From the NCBI GenBank assembly GCA_001936135.1, contig CP012810.1, positions 3,286,001 to 3,350,000 of the forward strand: a stretch of 64,000 nt of DNA, given 5' to 3'. Source of the DNA: Saccharomycopsis fibuligera x Saccharomycopsis cf. fibuligera. Taxonomy: Eukaryota; Ascomycota; Saccharomycetes; Ascoideales; Saccharomycopsidaceae. The notes beneath the pieces are model-generated. The model made no database searches, was not told the origin of the DNA, and worked only from the letters and a program-made list of their open reading frames with translations. This document shows positions 1 to 10,324 of the stretch, one piece after another. The position numbers and the translations under genes were made by a program. Every line of letters begins with the position of its first letter. Positions within the stretch are counted from its first letter, which is position 1.

Positions 1-205
1 AATTCAAGCGACAAAAAAAAATTTGTAGGTCCATTTCCTTTGAAGAAAGCTCTACGACCACCGTGGAGAGACCTCAAAGCGATAAAATTAACGAGAGTAG
101 TTTTTTCTCAAGAGACAGCTCCAATAATTTTGGTTGTAAAGTTTTTGATGTGGTTGGTTTTCCAAAGCGAGTTTTCCAATAAGAATTTCGCTCCACCTAG
201 CCTTC
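1..205 (-). pseudogene. possible remnant or edge of a mitochondrial-carrier-like gene
   Basis: Read on the minus strand, one frame is open from about 205 down to the window edge except for a single stop near 108-110. Just after the stop it gives EKTTLVNFIALRSLHGG followed by RRAFFKGNGPTNFF. The segment before the stop reads NFTTKIIGAVS. The order GAVS, then R-x-F-F-K-G-N-G, resembles the repeat signature of mitochondrial carrier family proteins, where G-x-x-x-F-Y-K-G-N-G is common. No ATG is present and the gene would continue off the left edge. The plus strand also has an open frame from base 1 to 243, probably its antisense shadow. Composition is only weakly coding-like, so chance is a real alternative. 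Confidence 0.22.
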
Positions 206-1169
206 TACAACATCATCAAGGTTTGATATTTCCTTGGCCCTTATAATTAATTAGCTGTCAAGTCTGAAAACATTTCGCAGCCTTTGCCAATACCCATCAC
301 TGAGCTGTTCCACAGCACACTGTTGTGCCGAGTTTCATCATTATTCCCGATATCATTACTGTCAAAATTTATAGCGAATGGTACAAAAACTTTTCATGTT
401 GGAACTTTACTCCCTTTTGGTTATTATCCATATTTAGCTGCATGCATGGATGGATACAAGTAGAGTCAGGTTATCATCGTTTAAATAGCGGGTAATAGTT
501 CCTTTATTACCAAATCAATGACTAATATAGTTACAAAATCTGCGATCTGCGCTAAATGGGTGAACTGAGAGAACCAATTTAGCCGCAAGCCACAGCGACG
601 GATTCTTGCGTTTATCGGGCCAATGAGAAGGCGTGACCATGTGGCGCGTGGAGAGACAGGCAAACTGTGGCCGTGGTGATTGAATTAAGCGTCTATAAGT
701 CCACTATTGAGGGCGGGATGGAGTGAGTGAATCAACCCACTGATGCCTCAGTACTCTGGAGACAGATAGCGTATGTCTGAGAGATGACACGTTCAAAGTT
801 GGGCATATATACCACCTGTAACCGCGGCAGTGCTTTCTGTAGTTTGACAACGTTTAGTGTTTTTGTCCAGGGGATCCCTTCCGTTTCACATTGCCTGACT
901 AATAAATAACGGTTATTTTTCCTTGCTAGTGACACATTTTGCTGCTGAAAGGAGCAGGAAAAGAGACACAAAAAAAAACAGTAAAAAGTGAAAAAGTGAA
1001 AATAGCCAAAAGCAGAGAACTAAGTTTTTCGTTTTTAGTATCATCCTTTTCAAGTTTTCTTGTTCCAACTTCACAACTAAGACTTTGTATCATTGGACAC
1101 TTCTAACTTGTGTAGCAACTCAAACCCTCAAGAATATCATCCACTCACTATCATTTAACCACTACCACA
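206..1169. other. intergenic, PRX1 upstream region
   Basis: I see no supported gene here. Short open frames in this stretch lack start codons or family resemblance. The 3' part is the PRX1 promoter and leader, with an A-rich stretch near 968-1010 and a pyrimidine- and CA-rich leader just before the ATG at 1170. Confidence 0.6.
896..902 (+). promoter_or_regulatory. candidate Yap1/Cap1-type site upstream of PRX1
   Basis: TGACTAA lies about 270 bases before the PRX1 start. Yap1/Cap1-family bZIP factors are known to bind TTA(C/G)TAA and TGACTAA variants and to activate peroxiredoxin genes under oxidative stress. A seven-base match is weak by itself; the call rests on its position before a peroxiredoxin. 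Confidence 0.35.
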
Positions 1170-1845
1170 ATGTCTATTCCTCGTCCAAATGACGGCACTT
1201 TGCGTCTTGGTTCAAAAGCCCCAAATTTTCAAGCAGAAACTTCCAATGGCCCAATAGATTTTTACGACTACGTTGGCGATTCATGGCTTGTATTTTTCTC
1301 CCATCCAGACGATTTCACCCCAGTGTGCACCACTGAGCTCGGAGCATTTGCTAAACTTGAACCAGAATTTGTCAAGAGAAATGCTAAACTTATTGGACTT
1401 TCCGCTAACACTGTGGAATGCCACAAAGCTTGGATCAAAGATATTGACGAAATTACTGGTTCTAAATTGACATTCCCAATTATTGCTGACCCAGAACGCA
1501 AGATTGCTTTGCTTTATGACCAAATCGACTACCAGGACCATACGAATATTGATGACAAGGGTGTGCAATTGACAATCCGTTCAGTATACATCATTGACCC
1601 AAGTAAGACTATCAGATTAATCATTTCATATCCAGCAAGTACTGGTAGAAACACCGCTGAAGTGCTCAGAACATTGGACGCATTGCAAACTAGCGACAAA
1701 TATAAAGTCACCACTCCAATAAACTGGATTCCTGGGGATGATGTGATTATCCATCCTGCGATTAGTGATGATGATGCAAAACGGATGTTTCCTAGATATA
1801 GACTCTTGAAACCATACTTGCGTCTCACACCATTGCCATCGGACC

Positions 1846-1888
<43 letters not shown>

Positions 1889-1892
1889 GTAG
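1170..1892 (+). CDS. PRX1: 1-Cys peroxiredoxin with C-terminal polyglutamine tail
   Basis: 240 residues, related to Prx6/rehydrin-type thiol peroxidases that reduce hydrogen and alkyl hydroperoxides. The AhpC/TSA thioredoxin-like fold starts at residue ~10. The peroxidatic motif FTPVCTTELGAF puts the reactive cysteine at C53. A second cysteine, C84, is in SANTVECHKAW, which is usual for the 1-Cys group and is not the 2-Cys resolving position. The C-terminal dimerisation domain is present (TTPINWIPGDDVIIHP). Unlike S. cerevisiae Prx1 there is no evident mitochondrial presequence before the fold, so a cytosolic location is inferred. The last 15 residues are all glutamine, encoded by CAA repeats and a final CAG, which is unusual for this family. 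The start is the first ATG of the frame. Stress regulation is suggested by an upstream TGACTAA. Confidence 0.93.
1845..1889 (+). repeat. (CAA)14-CAG microsatellite inside PRX1
   Basis: An in-frame trinucleotide run encodes 15 glutamines immediately before the PRX1 stop codon. It is nearly pure CAA, so its length is likely to vary between strains. Confidence 0.95.
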
Positions 1893-4091
1893 TATTAGTT
1901 TAGCATTTACCACTAGGTATCATCATGAGCTTAAGATGAGAATAATGAGGAGTTTCAATTTTATTTCCATTTTGAAGTTCAGCTATATTCATATGTTTTA
2001 TTGGTCTGGTTTTTCTTCTATCCTTCTGTCATTGTTGTAATTTGATTGTTCCTTATACTTGACGAGCTACTCCCTCTTTTCTTTCCTTCAGGTTACTGCA
2101 ACTGTTATGCTTGTTTTCCCATCTGTTTTCAATTTATTACTGTTATTATTATATTTTTGTACTTCTTGATGATGTTTATGTGCCTTTTTATCCATTTGTC
2201 TACCTATTTTTCTCGCTTATTGTTCTTTTTTCTGCGTCTTAGCATAGCGATCTTTTTAACCTAGCTCAATTGTTTTTAAATATATTACAGTAATAATATA
2301 TACTTTTGCCTTACATATTGGTTGGGTTTGCTTTTGTGCTTTCTTTATTATTGAAATGATCGAAATGATGTCTATAATCATATATACCGGTACTCGTTAA
2401 TTGAAGCTTCTGCGCGCCTAAAGCCAAAAGCTATTGATCCGGAAAAATAAAAAAATACGAAACATATGAATAGTGCATTCATTGGCATAGCTCTTAATAG
2501 TCATTTCCAGTTGAAGTATTAAATACTGTGGAGTCGCTTGTAACTCCTGCCACTATCAATTGTAAAATATAACACATGTATGCATTCAACGCTAAGCACA
2601 TATGCTCAGCCGATCTGATTGATCAAAGATGATCCAATTCATAAAGCATGTGCTGAAAATATAGGCACACTTATATATACTACAGCTAGGTGGCGTTCTT
2701 TGGCATGATGAAATGAGACCGGTCGCTGCCAACTGCTATTTATATAGACTTTATCTAATCGATCAGCAAAGTGCCTTGAATATACAATAAATTGAAATTC
2801 CGCTGCTGTGTTGTAGCTAACCATAGTTCGGCGATCCATCTGCTACGATCCCCAACCAGTGAATTTCTTTTTTATTTTGCATTGTAGTAGAATTTCTTGT
2901 AAGCTTACTGCAAGAGACTAGTCTACCTAAATTGCACTCGCCAAACGCACGGATTACAATCTGATCATGAGATAACACTTGTTTTACTACAATTAGCATT
3001 CTTCGGATTTTAAGAGAAATCAACTTTTCTCAATCATTACATGATGAATTCAAGCTAAATTGGAGATATGCAACTATATGATTGTAAGCTTGTAAACCTA
3101 CAGGTCCAGTTTAAAATAGTATTTGTCCGCATAATTTTAATATGCGGGCACTTTGAACCTCGGAAAAACTGGAGGTGAGAATTAATATTAATATTATTGT
3201 TGTGGCTCGCACGCCGATATCGATCGGTGAATACTGCTGTAGGTGCGGCAGACGCTTTAAGCTTGAGTCCGGACTTGATGTTTACCTTGAGTTGCGGGTT
3301 CGCATGGGCTAAAAATCTGCTATTGTGTTGACACATTGCTTCCAGTTTTGTGCTTGATCTATTTGTTTGTGGAAGTACAGCCTATAGGCGATGCGTTAGC
3401 ATTGGTCGGCTTGGGTTTGCCCGGCTTGCGAGAGCATTCTCCAGATTTTTCCAATAAGTTTTTCCTATTTTTCAAACTTGGGGTTTTTCCGAAGATCCCT
3501 TACCTGTGTTATGTATGCTTAATTCGATGATTTCAACAGAATCAAAGGTGCAAAGGGTTGAAAGCAAATCGCCAATACTGAAGCTTTTAACAGTTGTCAA
3601 TTAAAATTATATATTCTAATTCGAGTGAACGTAAACAAAAATAGCCGAGGCCAAGAAAAAAATAAAAACAATAAAAAAAACCGTAAACCCAACACATCGA
3701 TCCCCCCGCGGGCTGCCAGCGCCTACGGATGGACAGCCTGCGTGATTATCCAAAATTTCAAATCTTAAAAAATTGAGAGAATTTCTGCGAGCTAACCGGT
3801 CGGTGAAATTTCTTGGTCTTTATTATTACTAAGTGGATTTATAATAATGATAAATTGGGAGCGCTTAACTCCGTTACACATTGACTTCCCGGAGGGCAGA
3901 CAGAGAGATCTGAGAGTGGCAACTATGAATCTCAATCTCCTTACATCAATCAACTAACATAAAATAATCAGATTGTTTGTGTAATTTATACTATTGACAA
4001 ACAACTATATAGCCTATTCATAACTGAAACCAGAGGGGGTCGTGAAAAAATTTATATATTATAACAACTCAATAACAATTTAAGAGATAAC
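1893..4091. other. 2.2 kb intergenic region between PRX1 and TAL1
   Basis: PRX1 and TAL1 are convergent across this gap. The first ~400 bases are T-rich 3' flank. An ATG-started minus-strand frame at 3055-3336 (93 codons) shows no recognisable domain and uses atypical codons, so I do not call it a gene. An 11-base CCCCCGCGGGC at about 3703 also occurs upstream of TAL1 near 5440. No tRNA with paired A and B boxes was found. Confidence 0.55.
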
Positions 4092-5072
4092 TTAAGCAGA
4101 AACCTTTTGTTCCAAAACTTGCAACAAGGTAACGGCATCAGCAGCGAATTTTCTGATACCTTCAGACAATTTTTCAGTAGCCATGGCATCTTCGTTAAGC
4201 AAGTGTCTGAACAATGGTTCGTTGTCCAAGTATTCAACCTTCTTCAAGTCAGCAGCATCGTTAGCTTGAGAAGCATCCAATTTCTTTGGCACTGGAGCAT
4301 CAGAAGTGATCAATTCTTCCAACAATTTTGGAGCAATGGTCAAAAAGTCAATACCAGCAAGTTCTTTAATTTCGTCAATGTTTCTGAAAGAAGCACCCAT
4401 AACAATGGTGTTGTAACCGAATTTCTTGTAGTAGTTGAAGATTTGCTTAACACTCAAAACACCTGGGTCAGTAGCACCAGTGTAAGTTTCGCCAGTCTTG
4501 GCCTTGTACCAGTCAAGGATTCTACCAACGAATGGAGAAATCAAGGTGACTTTAGCTTCAGCAGCAGCAACGGCTTGCACAAAAGAGAACAAAAGGGTCA
4601 AGTTGGTGTGGATACCGTAATCAGCTTCCAATTCTCTAGCAGCTTGAATACCTTCATAAGTAGAAGCAATCTTGATCAACACTCTGTCCTTGCTAATGCC
4701 TTGTTCTTCGTAAAGCTTGATAAGTTTCTTAGCTTTAGCAATGGTACCGGCCTTGTCAAAGGACAAAGTAGCATCAACTTCAGTAGAAACTCTACCTGGA
4801 ATGATTTGCAAAATTTGTTTACCAAATTCCACAAGCAATCTGTCCAAGGCTTCAGCAGCTTTTTCACTGGTGGTGTTACCGTGTTGCTTACCGTATTCAA
4901 CAGCAACATCAACCAACTTGGCATACTCTGGTTTCTTGGTAGCAGCCAAAATCAAAGATGGGTTGGTGGTAGCATCTTGTGGCTTATATTTGTCAATGGA
5001 TTCGAATTCACCAGTATCAGTAACGACGGTGGTACCGGTGGCTTTCAATTGAGCAAGAGAGTTGTTAGACAT
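4092..5072 (-). CDS. TAL1: transaldolase
   Basis: 326 residues, full length for a class I eukaryotic/enterobacterial-type transaldolase. It transfers a dihydroxyacetone unit from sedoheptulose-7-phosphate to glyceraldehyde-3-phosphate in the non-oxidative pentose phosphate pathway, in the cytosol. The family signature near the N-terminus is visible ([20 protein letters not shown]). The Schiff-base lysine is K134 in [17 protein letters not shown], followed by CNLTLLFS-like [11 protein letters not shown] spacing and [10 protein letters not shown]. Codon use is strongly biased and no CTG was found, which fits high expression. The ATG at 5070-5072 is the natural start ([14 protein letters not shown]). 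The gene points away from the GC-rich promoter at 5100-5450 and is convergent with PRX1. Confidence 0.97.
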   Translation of the reverse strand: MSNNSLAQLKATGTTVVTDTGEFESIDKYKPQDATTNPSLILAATKKPEYAKLVDVAVEYGKQHGNTTSEKAAEALDRLLVEFGKQILQIIPGRVSTEVDATLSFDKAGTIAKAKKLIKLYEEQGISKDRVLIKIASTYEGIQAARELEADYGIHTNLTLLFSFVQAVAAAEAKVTLISPFVGRILDWYKAKTGETYTGATDPGVLSVKQIFNYYKKFGYNTIVMGASFRNIDEIKELAGIDFLTIAPKLLEELITSDAPVPKKLDASQANDAADLKKVEYLDNEPLFRHLLNEDAMATEKLSEGIRKFAADAVTLLQVLEQKVSA

Positions 5073-5337
5073 TATGGATTATGGAAGACAAAGATAAATG
5101 AGTAATTGATATAGGGCCAATTAGTTTATTATTCAATTGAATTGAAAAAAGACAAATGAATATACAAGAAAAACAGGAAAAAGAGAAGAGAAGGAAAAAT
5201 CAAACCAAACAAGACCAGCACCCTGAGGGGGAAAAAGTTGGCTATTTATTCATTCGCCTCCTCCTCCAGAGAGATTTCTTGCCGCCCGCAACGAGCCCAG
5301 CGCTCTGCTCAGCAACCACACCCCCGGATCCTTCCCA

Positions 5338-5345
5338 TTACGTCA
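5338..5345. promoter_or_regulatory. CRE-like TTACGTCA element upstream of TAL1
   Basis: TTACGTCA matches the CRE/ATF half-plus site bound by Sko1/Aca-type bZIP factors in yeasts. It sits about 270 bases before the TAL1 ATG on the opposite strand orientation. Functional assignment is inference from motif and position only. Confidence 0.4.
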
Positions 5346-5367
5346 GCCGGAGGACGGAACACAAAAA

Positions 5368-5378
5368 CCGCCTGGCGG
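5368..5378. promoter_or_regulatory. CCGCC-T-GGCGG palindrome, possible zinc-cluster site
   Basis: The 11-base palindrome is preceded at 5355-5370 by CGG-N10-CCG, the inverted CGG-triplet arrangement bound by Gal4-type Zn2Cys6 dimers. Together with the CRE-like site this marks a probable carbon-source-responsive upstream region for TAL1. No specific factor can be named. Confidence 0.35.
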
Positions 5379-6087
5379 AGGGAACATAACTAGAAATGTG
5401 CGAGACGAAAACTCAAAAAGCTGCGGAAACCTTAATACCCCCCGCGGGCAACGATGCTCCGGATTATTTTGTATGGTGCTTGCAAGAAAAACGCAGGGAG
5501 GCTGCCACTTTCAGCGCAGTTGTGCGGTGACCTGTGCGGTAAACCTTCTCCGGAGCTCTGCAGTGCAATCTGCGCTGGAACTGTCGAGGGTGCGGTTTCC
5601 ACAGGCACGTGGCTTCTCAATTGTCGGTTTGTCGGTTTGTCGGTTAGTCTTCTGGAGCGCTCTTTTGTTACAAATTGATTGGAGTTGCTGACAATTGTTG
5701 TGTGCGTGCACATGTTGCAACTATAAGCGATGTATATTCCAATTTGTGGTGTGTCTGTGGTGTTTTTAGTACCCTGTGGTTTGGAGTGCCTTTAGTGATC
5801 CAGCGCACACCCCAACGGTCCCCGAGAACTATTGTTTGAGCTTGTGCTGGAAACGGTAGTTTATGGAGAGCTGAGCACTGTTGCAGCTAAAGACACCTCC
5901 GCACTCCGAGCGGACCGGAGTATGGCAATATTAAAGATATTCTATAGCCTATAGCTGTAACCCAAATAGCCAATTCGCACCCAGGACATTTACAGGTTAT
6001 AGACTTGCGTTCACAGCTTTATTGAATAATTATTGAACCCATGTCAACTGAATCTTAATACAAGAATTCTAAATACTCTCAATCTAC

Positions 6088-7749
6088 CTACTCCAACATA
6101 CTCATTCTCAAACCTTTGGCCGCCCACACCGCATGGCTGAACCGCGAGTTCACCTGCCTCTGCTTCTTGTAAATCATAAATTCTTGCTGTCGGTGCAAGT
6201 TTACAGCATTCAACTGCCTACCAATGAGACTATACACTTTTTGCACAAGTTCCTCTTGTTTCACGTAGAGCCATTCTACTTCTTCAATGTCAAAAAACCG
6301 TAAGATCTCCTCCACTGTATCTAATTCAATACGGAGACTGTTTTTACCATTAATGACAAAATTTTGCACATCTAATGCTTGATCAGTGCTACAAATACCA
6401 GCGCCAGTACCTCCGCCATCAGCGTCATTTATAAAGTTATCAGTGATGGTTAAGCTGATACTCTTAAGCTTGGGTAAATCATATTTAGACTGTGTTTTAT
6501 AAGCAATTATTCCATGGTCTTCATTGAAATCCACAATTTTGCCCTTAATTGCATACACTTCACCCTCAGAAATCTCGTTGATGTTGCGATTGAGTTCCAC
6601 CATGCTGCAAAAAGGAGCTATTTCGGTAAATTCATTAAGTGTTTCAGCATCGTTAATCAACAATGGCTTGGTTTCTTCAGGCTCAGTTTTGATGTTGGGA
6701 TTGAGTTCCGCTAGACTGTCTATAAAATTTTCGTAAACTTCAAGTTCATCATTGTGTGACACTTGAGCAGCCAGGGAAGGACCAGCGGTGTTGCAATCAA
6801 TCATGCTGACGTTGCTGGTTTCTATCACGCTATCGTCACTGTCAACACTCGATATCTCAGCGGGAATTTTCTTTTTATTTATTGAGCTTTTGCCAGTAAT
6901 GTTGTTATTATCGTTTGTTTTTCTGGTTGGATTTCGCTGGGCGTTCTTGACTGTGGCTTCTTTGACCTTATTAATGCTATTGATACTGTCGCTTTGGCAC
7001 TTGTTGTTACGAGCCTCGATGCGCCTATCGACATCAGGATCAGAATCACTACCACTACTATCACTATTGAACTCATCACTGCTTGCAATTAGATTATTGC
7101 ATGCTATCCTATAAGAGCTGCTTTCAGCCTCCAAAGCACCTATGTTGATTCCACACTCCTTGAATACTTTGTCTGGAACACACTTCTTCACATATCGCAT
7201 GTTTCTTACAAGATAATCTTGTCCTACCTTCAGCACAAAGTCTTTCACCAAGCCCAACCCATTGTCACTATAGCCACTTTCGGACGACAATTTCTTTTTT
7301 TCAATCATTTCAAAATCGGTCACATCGCACTCAAGGATGTTTCTAAACAATTTGAAATTTGTCACTCTCATCCTTACAAGCACTCCAAAGAAAGGAAGCC
7401 TTGCCTGAAGCGACTCCATGTATTCTTTAAAGTTCATTGGTAATCCCCCATTGCTTCTGTCAAGAGATCCAATATCAAGCATATGGTACATCTGCAAGCA
7501 AAGGTCCTTGAACTTATAATACCTCATAGTGGTCATCAATACCTGCGTGTTATAAATGGGCTGCCTGCCAAGTTCAAAATCATACCCGGGCAACCCTTGG
7601 GTCCCTACTTGTGGATTATGTGTAAAATCGGTAACGTATAATTGCATTAGTTTACGTGAAAAAGAGCGTGGGTTAACTGAAAGAAGTACACAGTTGAGGG
7701 TATGATGTACCGTTTTATTGTCTGCATTTAGGTCTTTGATCTGGGTCAT
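6088..7749 (-). CDS. CDC13: Cdc13-like single-strand telomere-binding protein (CST complex)
   Basis: 553 residues. Residues ~18-170 match the DNA-binding OB fold of Cdc13: LMQLYVTDFTHNP parallels SFVFSDFTKN of the S. cerevisiae protein. The long insert between early strands is present, and FFGVLVRMRVTNFKLFRNIL parallels YGIVCKMNIKVKMYNGKL. Residues ~200-385 are an acidic, Ser/Asn-rich linker. Residues ~390-540 (VYAIKGKIVDFNEDHGIIAY onward) look like the C-terminal OB4 dimerisation fold. The OB1 and recruitment modules of the ~920-residue S. cerevisiae protein are missing, as is known for Candida Cdc13A and Cdc13B, which act as dimers. It should bind G-rich telomere overhangs with Stn1 and Ten1 in the nucleus. 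I cannot decide between the A and B paralogue. The start is an ATG with no in-frame upstream alternative seen. Confidence 0.78.
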   Translation of the reverse strand: MTQIKDLNADNKTVHHTLNCVLLSVNPRSFSRKLMQLYVTDFTHNPQVGTQGLPGYDFELGRQPIYNTQVLMTTMRYYKFKDLCLQMYHMLDIGSLDRSNGGLPMNFKEYMESLQARLPFFGVLVRMRVTNFKLFRNILECDVTDFEMIEKKKLSSESGYSDNGLGLVKDFVLKVGQDYLVRNMRYVKKCVPDKVFKECGINIGALEAESSSYRIACNNLIASSDEFNSDSSGSDSDPDVDRRIEARNNKCQSDSINSINKVKEATVKNAQRNPTRKTNDNNNITGKSSINKKKIPAEISSVDSDDSVIETSNVSMIDCNTAGPSLAAQVSHNDELEVYENFIDSLAELNPNIKTEPEETKPLLINDAETLNEFTEIAPFCSMVELNRNINEISEGEVYAIKGKIVDFNEDHGIIAYKTQSKYDLPKLKSISLTITDNFINDADGGGTGAGICSTDQALDVQNFVINGKNSLRIELDTVEEILRFFDIEEVEWLYVKQEELVQKVYSLIGRQLNAVNLHRQQEFMIYKKQRQVNSRFSHAVWAAKGLRMSMLE

Positions 7750-9759
7750 TTTGCTGTGTGTTTGGTTGGGCTGTTTTGCCTTTTCTTTGTTTAATCAGCT
7801 GTATTTTTCCTATTGAATAGAAAGAACAGTCTTTTTCTGTCATTGATTGGCCTTGCTTGTACGACCTGAAGAGTTATTGATGCAATGGTACTGTGTCAAG
7901 TATTTGATCCTTGCGACTTTATTCTAATTACTGTCTTGATTATTCGTTATGTAAACTTGCTTAGATTATATTTTTCTTTTGTATTTCTTTTTTTAATATA
8001 TAACCTTCTTTAAACGAGTCCATAAATTGACGTTATTAATCAGCTGTACCGACAGCATATATCGTCTGCGATATGCTTCATCAGTACAATACATCATCGG
8101 TCAAACGCGTTTTTTCTCCATATAAAGCCAATGTTGGAGAGGAAAAAAAGATCGCGACTCCTGCATGAGTTCAATCCTGTGACCAGGGATCATAATATTT
8201 TATGCGAAAAAATGCTAGAGAATGCAAATATACGTTAGTGTCATAACAGTAGCCAAATGTGCGATGTTTAGAGGCTTAAGATTAGGATGCCAGGACGCTG
8301 CGGTATAGAACCGTCTTCTACAAAAGCCAAAACACTAAAGAGAACCTAGATTCCATCGCATTGGCATAAATAAGCCCATTGGGTTAGTTAACTAGTATCA
8401 AACTAGAAAGTGGTACACTAGTCATTAGAGCTAGTTACTTATAGTTAGTTCCTGAGCAGAAACTTTGCAAGACAGTGAAGTGGTATTGCTCATTTTTTTG
8501 AACATTTAAGAAAATTTAAAATTTATTACGCCAGAATTCTTTAGCGAGATTTTGCACCTTGAACAATTCAGTGTTGGGCTTAAGAGCCACAGAAAGAAAA
8601 GGATAGAGAGAGGAGATTATTAGAAATACTGAAGAGGTTAATTTAATGTACTATGAGGCATCATTTGTCTATTAACACAAGGGACAACGTTTAAAGATTA
8701 ACTTTTAAACATAGCAATTTTGAATTGAAAAGGAGACATCATGTTTAAGAGTAAAAATTTGATCAAGCATCTCAACACCACTTATATCTGTAACATTTTG
8801 TTTCTGGTTCCATAAACCATGACCCCAGTACCGTGTGCCTTGAGCTCACGTTGCTATTTTGGTTCCAGATATCGTTACAAAAAAGAATTACCTGAATTTT
8901 ATAATTTTTTTCACATATTGTGAAAGCCATGGTTAACGCCAGTAATTGTTTTCTGGGAGCAGAGTACACCTGTCCGTTCAGATTGCTTCAGATCGTCACA
9001 TATGGAAGTTCAGAACAGTACGCCTTTAGCTAACTCGCAAAATACCATACGCACCATTCTGTACTTAGTATGTTGTCACTGTCTTGCAGGGGTGTGAATT
9101 TGGAACACTGAGATAACAACGACAATGAGAAGCTGGTGGGAACGACTCAAGTGGATCAACTTTTTTTTCACACACAATATCGATTTATTATTTCTATATA
9201 AACGATAGAAAATACAATCTTATAAACTTATCTATATAGTATATACAGTATAGTTCAGTTTGACACAGGTAAATTGAAAAAAAGACTAAGAATTAATTTG
9301 AGGTTATTGCCTCGGTCACTCGATGTTTTAACTAGAAAAGGTGAAGATGTCTGTAGGCAAATTGCTTCTACTAGCAAAATATTAATTTCAGAAGAAGTGT
9401 TCGTTGCGGTGATAAGATTAATAAGAATTATAGTGTTATTTTGTGTAATTTTCTATGCATGTTAAAAAAAAGGTAACTCTCACTTTCCGAGGGAATATCA
9501 CATGATATACTGCATACATGATGATACTTCCGGCCACTGTAAAGAAGCGCAGAGCAGAGCAGAAAAAAATTTTTTTTTTTTTTTTTTCAAGCTCATCTGT
9601 GATATTGATAGTGTGAAAGATTTTTATACTATATTATTATATTATCAGTTTATTAGCGTTATTTACATATATTATTTGAGTTGACTTGACTTGATTCATA
9701 CATATATACATATTTAGCATAAATCATATCATAGCAATGAGTCAAGAAACGAAGCCAAA

Positions 9760-9957
9760 CTAGTGAGTTGAACCAATACCAAATATTTGAATATGTGTCT
9801 CATATATCTTGTGAATGCGTTTATCTGTTGTGGAATTATGGAGCATGGTCTTTGAAAGGTGAGAATTATTAGGATAGAAAATTACTTCATCGGGAAGTAC
9901 CATCACTTCAAAAAATGTATCAAAAGAGCAGTTTAAGAGAAGCACACCGTTCGTCAT
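9760..9957 (-). CDS. small hypothetical ORF, 65 codons
   Basis: An ATG-started frame (MTNGVLLLNCSFDTFFEVMV...) ends in TAG. Its amino-acid mix is protein-like (FFEVMVLPDEVIFYPNNSHL) and unlike the K/N/I-rich shadows typical of AT-rich spacers. It lies in the promoter-side gap upstream of RRS1. I recognise no family, see no TM segment or splice signals, and it may be a decayed gene fragment or chance. Confidence 0.15.
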   Translation of the reverse strand: MTNGVLLLNCSFDTFFEVMVLPDEVIFYPNNSHLSKTMLHNSTTDKRIHKIYETHIQIFGIGSTH

Positions 9958-10174
9958 TCTTCATATCCAGTTATGTACATTATTCTATCAAGTTTATTTT
10001 GTGCTTTTCATTTATGGATTCAGTAATATTTTGGTTGAACTGCAATGCACTTAATTAACATAGATTTGATCAGTTTCAATATTTCAGCATTTTATAATGA
10101 CTTGTGGTCAAGAGTTTTGAATTTTTGCTCGGAGAAACCGAGGCTTTGACTGTATTGGGTACTTCAAGAAAAGA

Positions 10175-10195
10175 TGAAAAATCAATGACGATGAG
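10175..10195 (+). promoter_or_regulatory. RRPE-like and PAC-like pair upstream of RRS1
   Basis: TGAAAAATCA at 10175-10184 resembles RRPE (TGAAAAATTT), and CGATGAG at 10189-10195 matches the PAC core (GCGATGAGNT) with one flanking mismatch. The pair is about 130-150 bases before the RRS1 start. Closely spaced RRPE and PAC elements are the known signature of yeast ribosome-biogenesis promoters. Confidence 0.5.
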
Positions 10196-10324
10196 CAGAC
10201 ATCATATATCAGGATATTATTTATCATTTAACGGGCTATTTTTCTATATTAATCTCATTTCTCAAATCATGAACTCCATAACTCCCCATTATACTGCAAT
10301 TTTTATTATATGACACTTTTTGCG

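Larger units (their letters stand above)
5073..6087. other. intergenic: TAL1 promoter and CDC13 3' flank
   Basis: This interval is markedly more GC-rich from 5270 to 5640 than most spacers here. It holds a CRE-like site, CGG-type elements and a short GC palindrome, each listed separately or under findings. A (CCCCC)GCGGGC element near 5440 repeats one seen downstream of TAL1. No gene or tRNA is supported. Confidence 0.55.
7750..10324. other. 2.6 kb gene-poor interval between CDC13 and RRS1
   Basis: Both flanking genes are transcribed away from this AT-rich stretch, so it holds two promoters. Short frames at 8772-8969 (-), 9274-9465 (+, no ATG) and 9760-9957 (-) are seen but none shows a domain. 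Short T runs occur near 9575. An RRPE/PAC-like pair close to RRS1 is listed separately. No tRNA or known small RNA was recognised. Confidence 0.5.

Noticed and set aside
3055-3336. 93-codon ATG-led minus-strand frame in the PRX1-TAL1 gap
   Set aside because: No domain, atypical codon use and a location in convergent 3' flanks; probably chance.
4107-5105. 332-codon frame antisense to TAL1
   Set aside because: Antisense shadow of a strongly codon-biased gene.
8772-8969. Fragment with VYSAPRKQLLALTMAF, superficially like a retroelement RNase H
   Set aside because: Only one short stretch is similar, no terminal repeats or other element parts nearby; not enough to call a fossil element.
9274-9465. 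63-codon frame with a hydrophobic end
   Set aside because: No ATG (begins at TTG after a stop) and no homology recognised.
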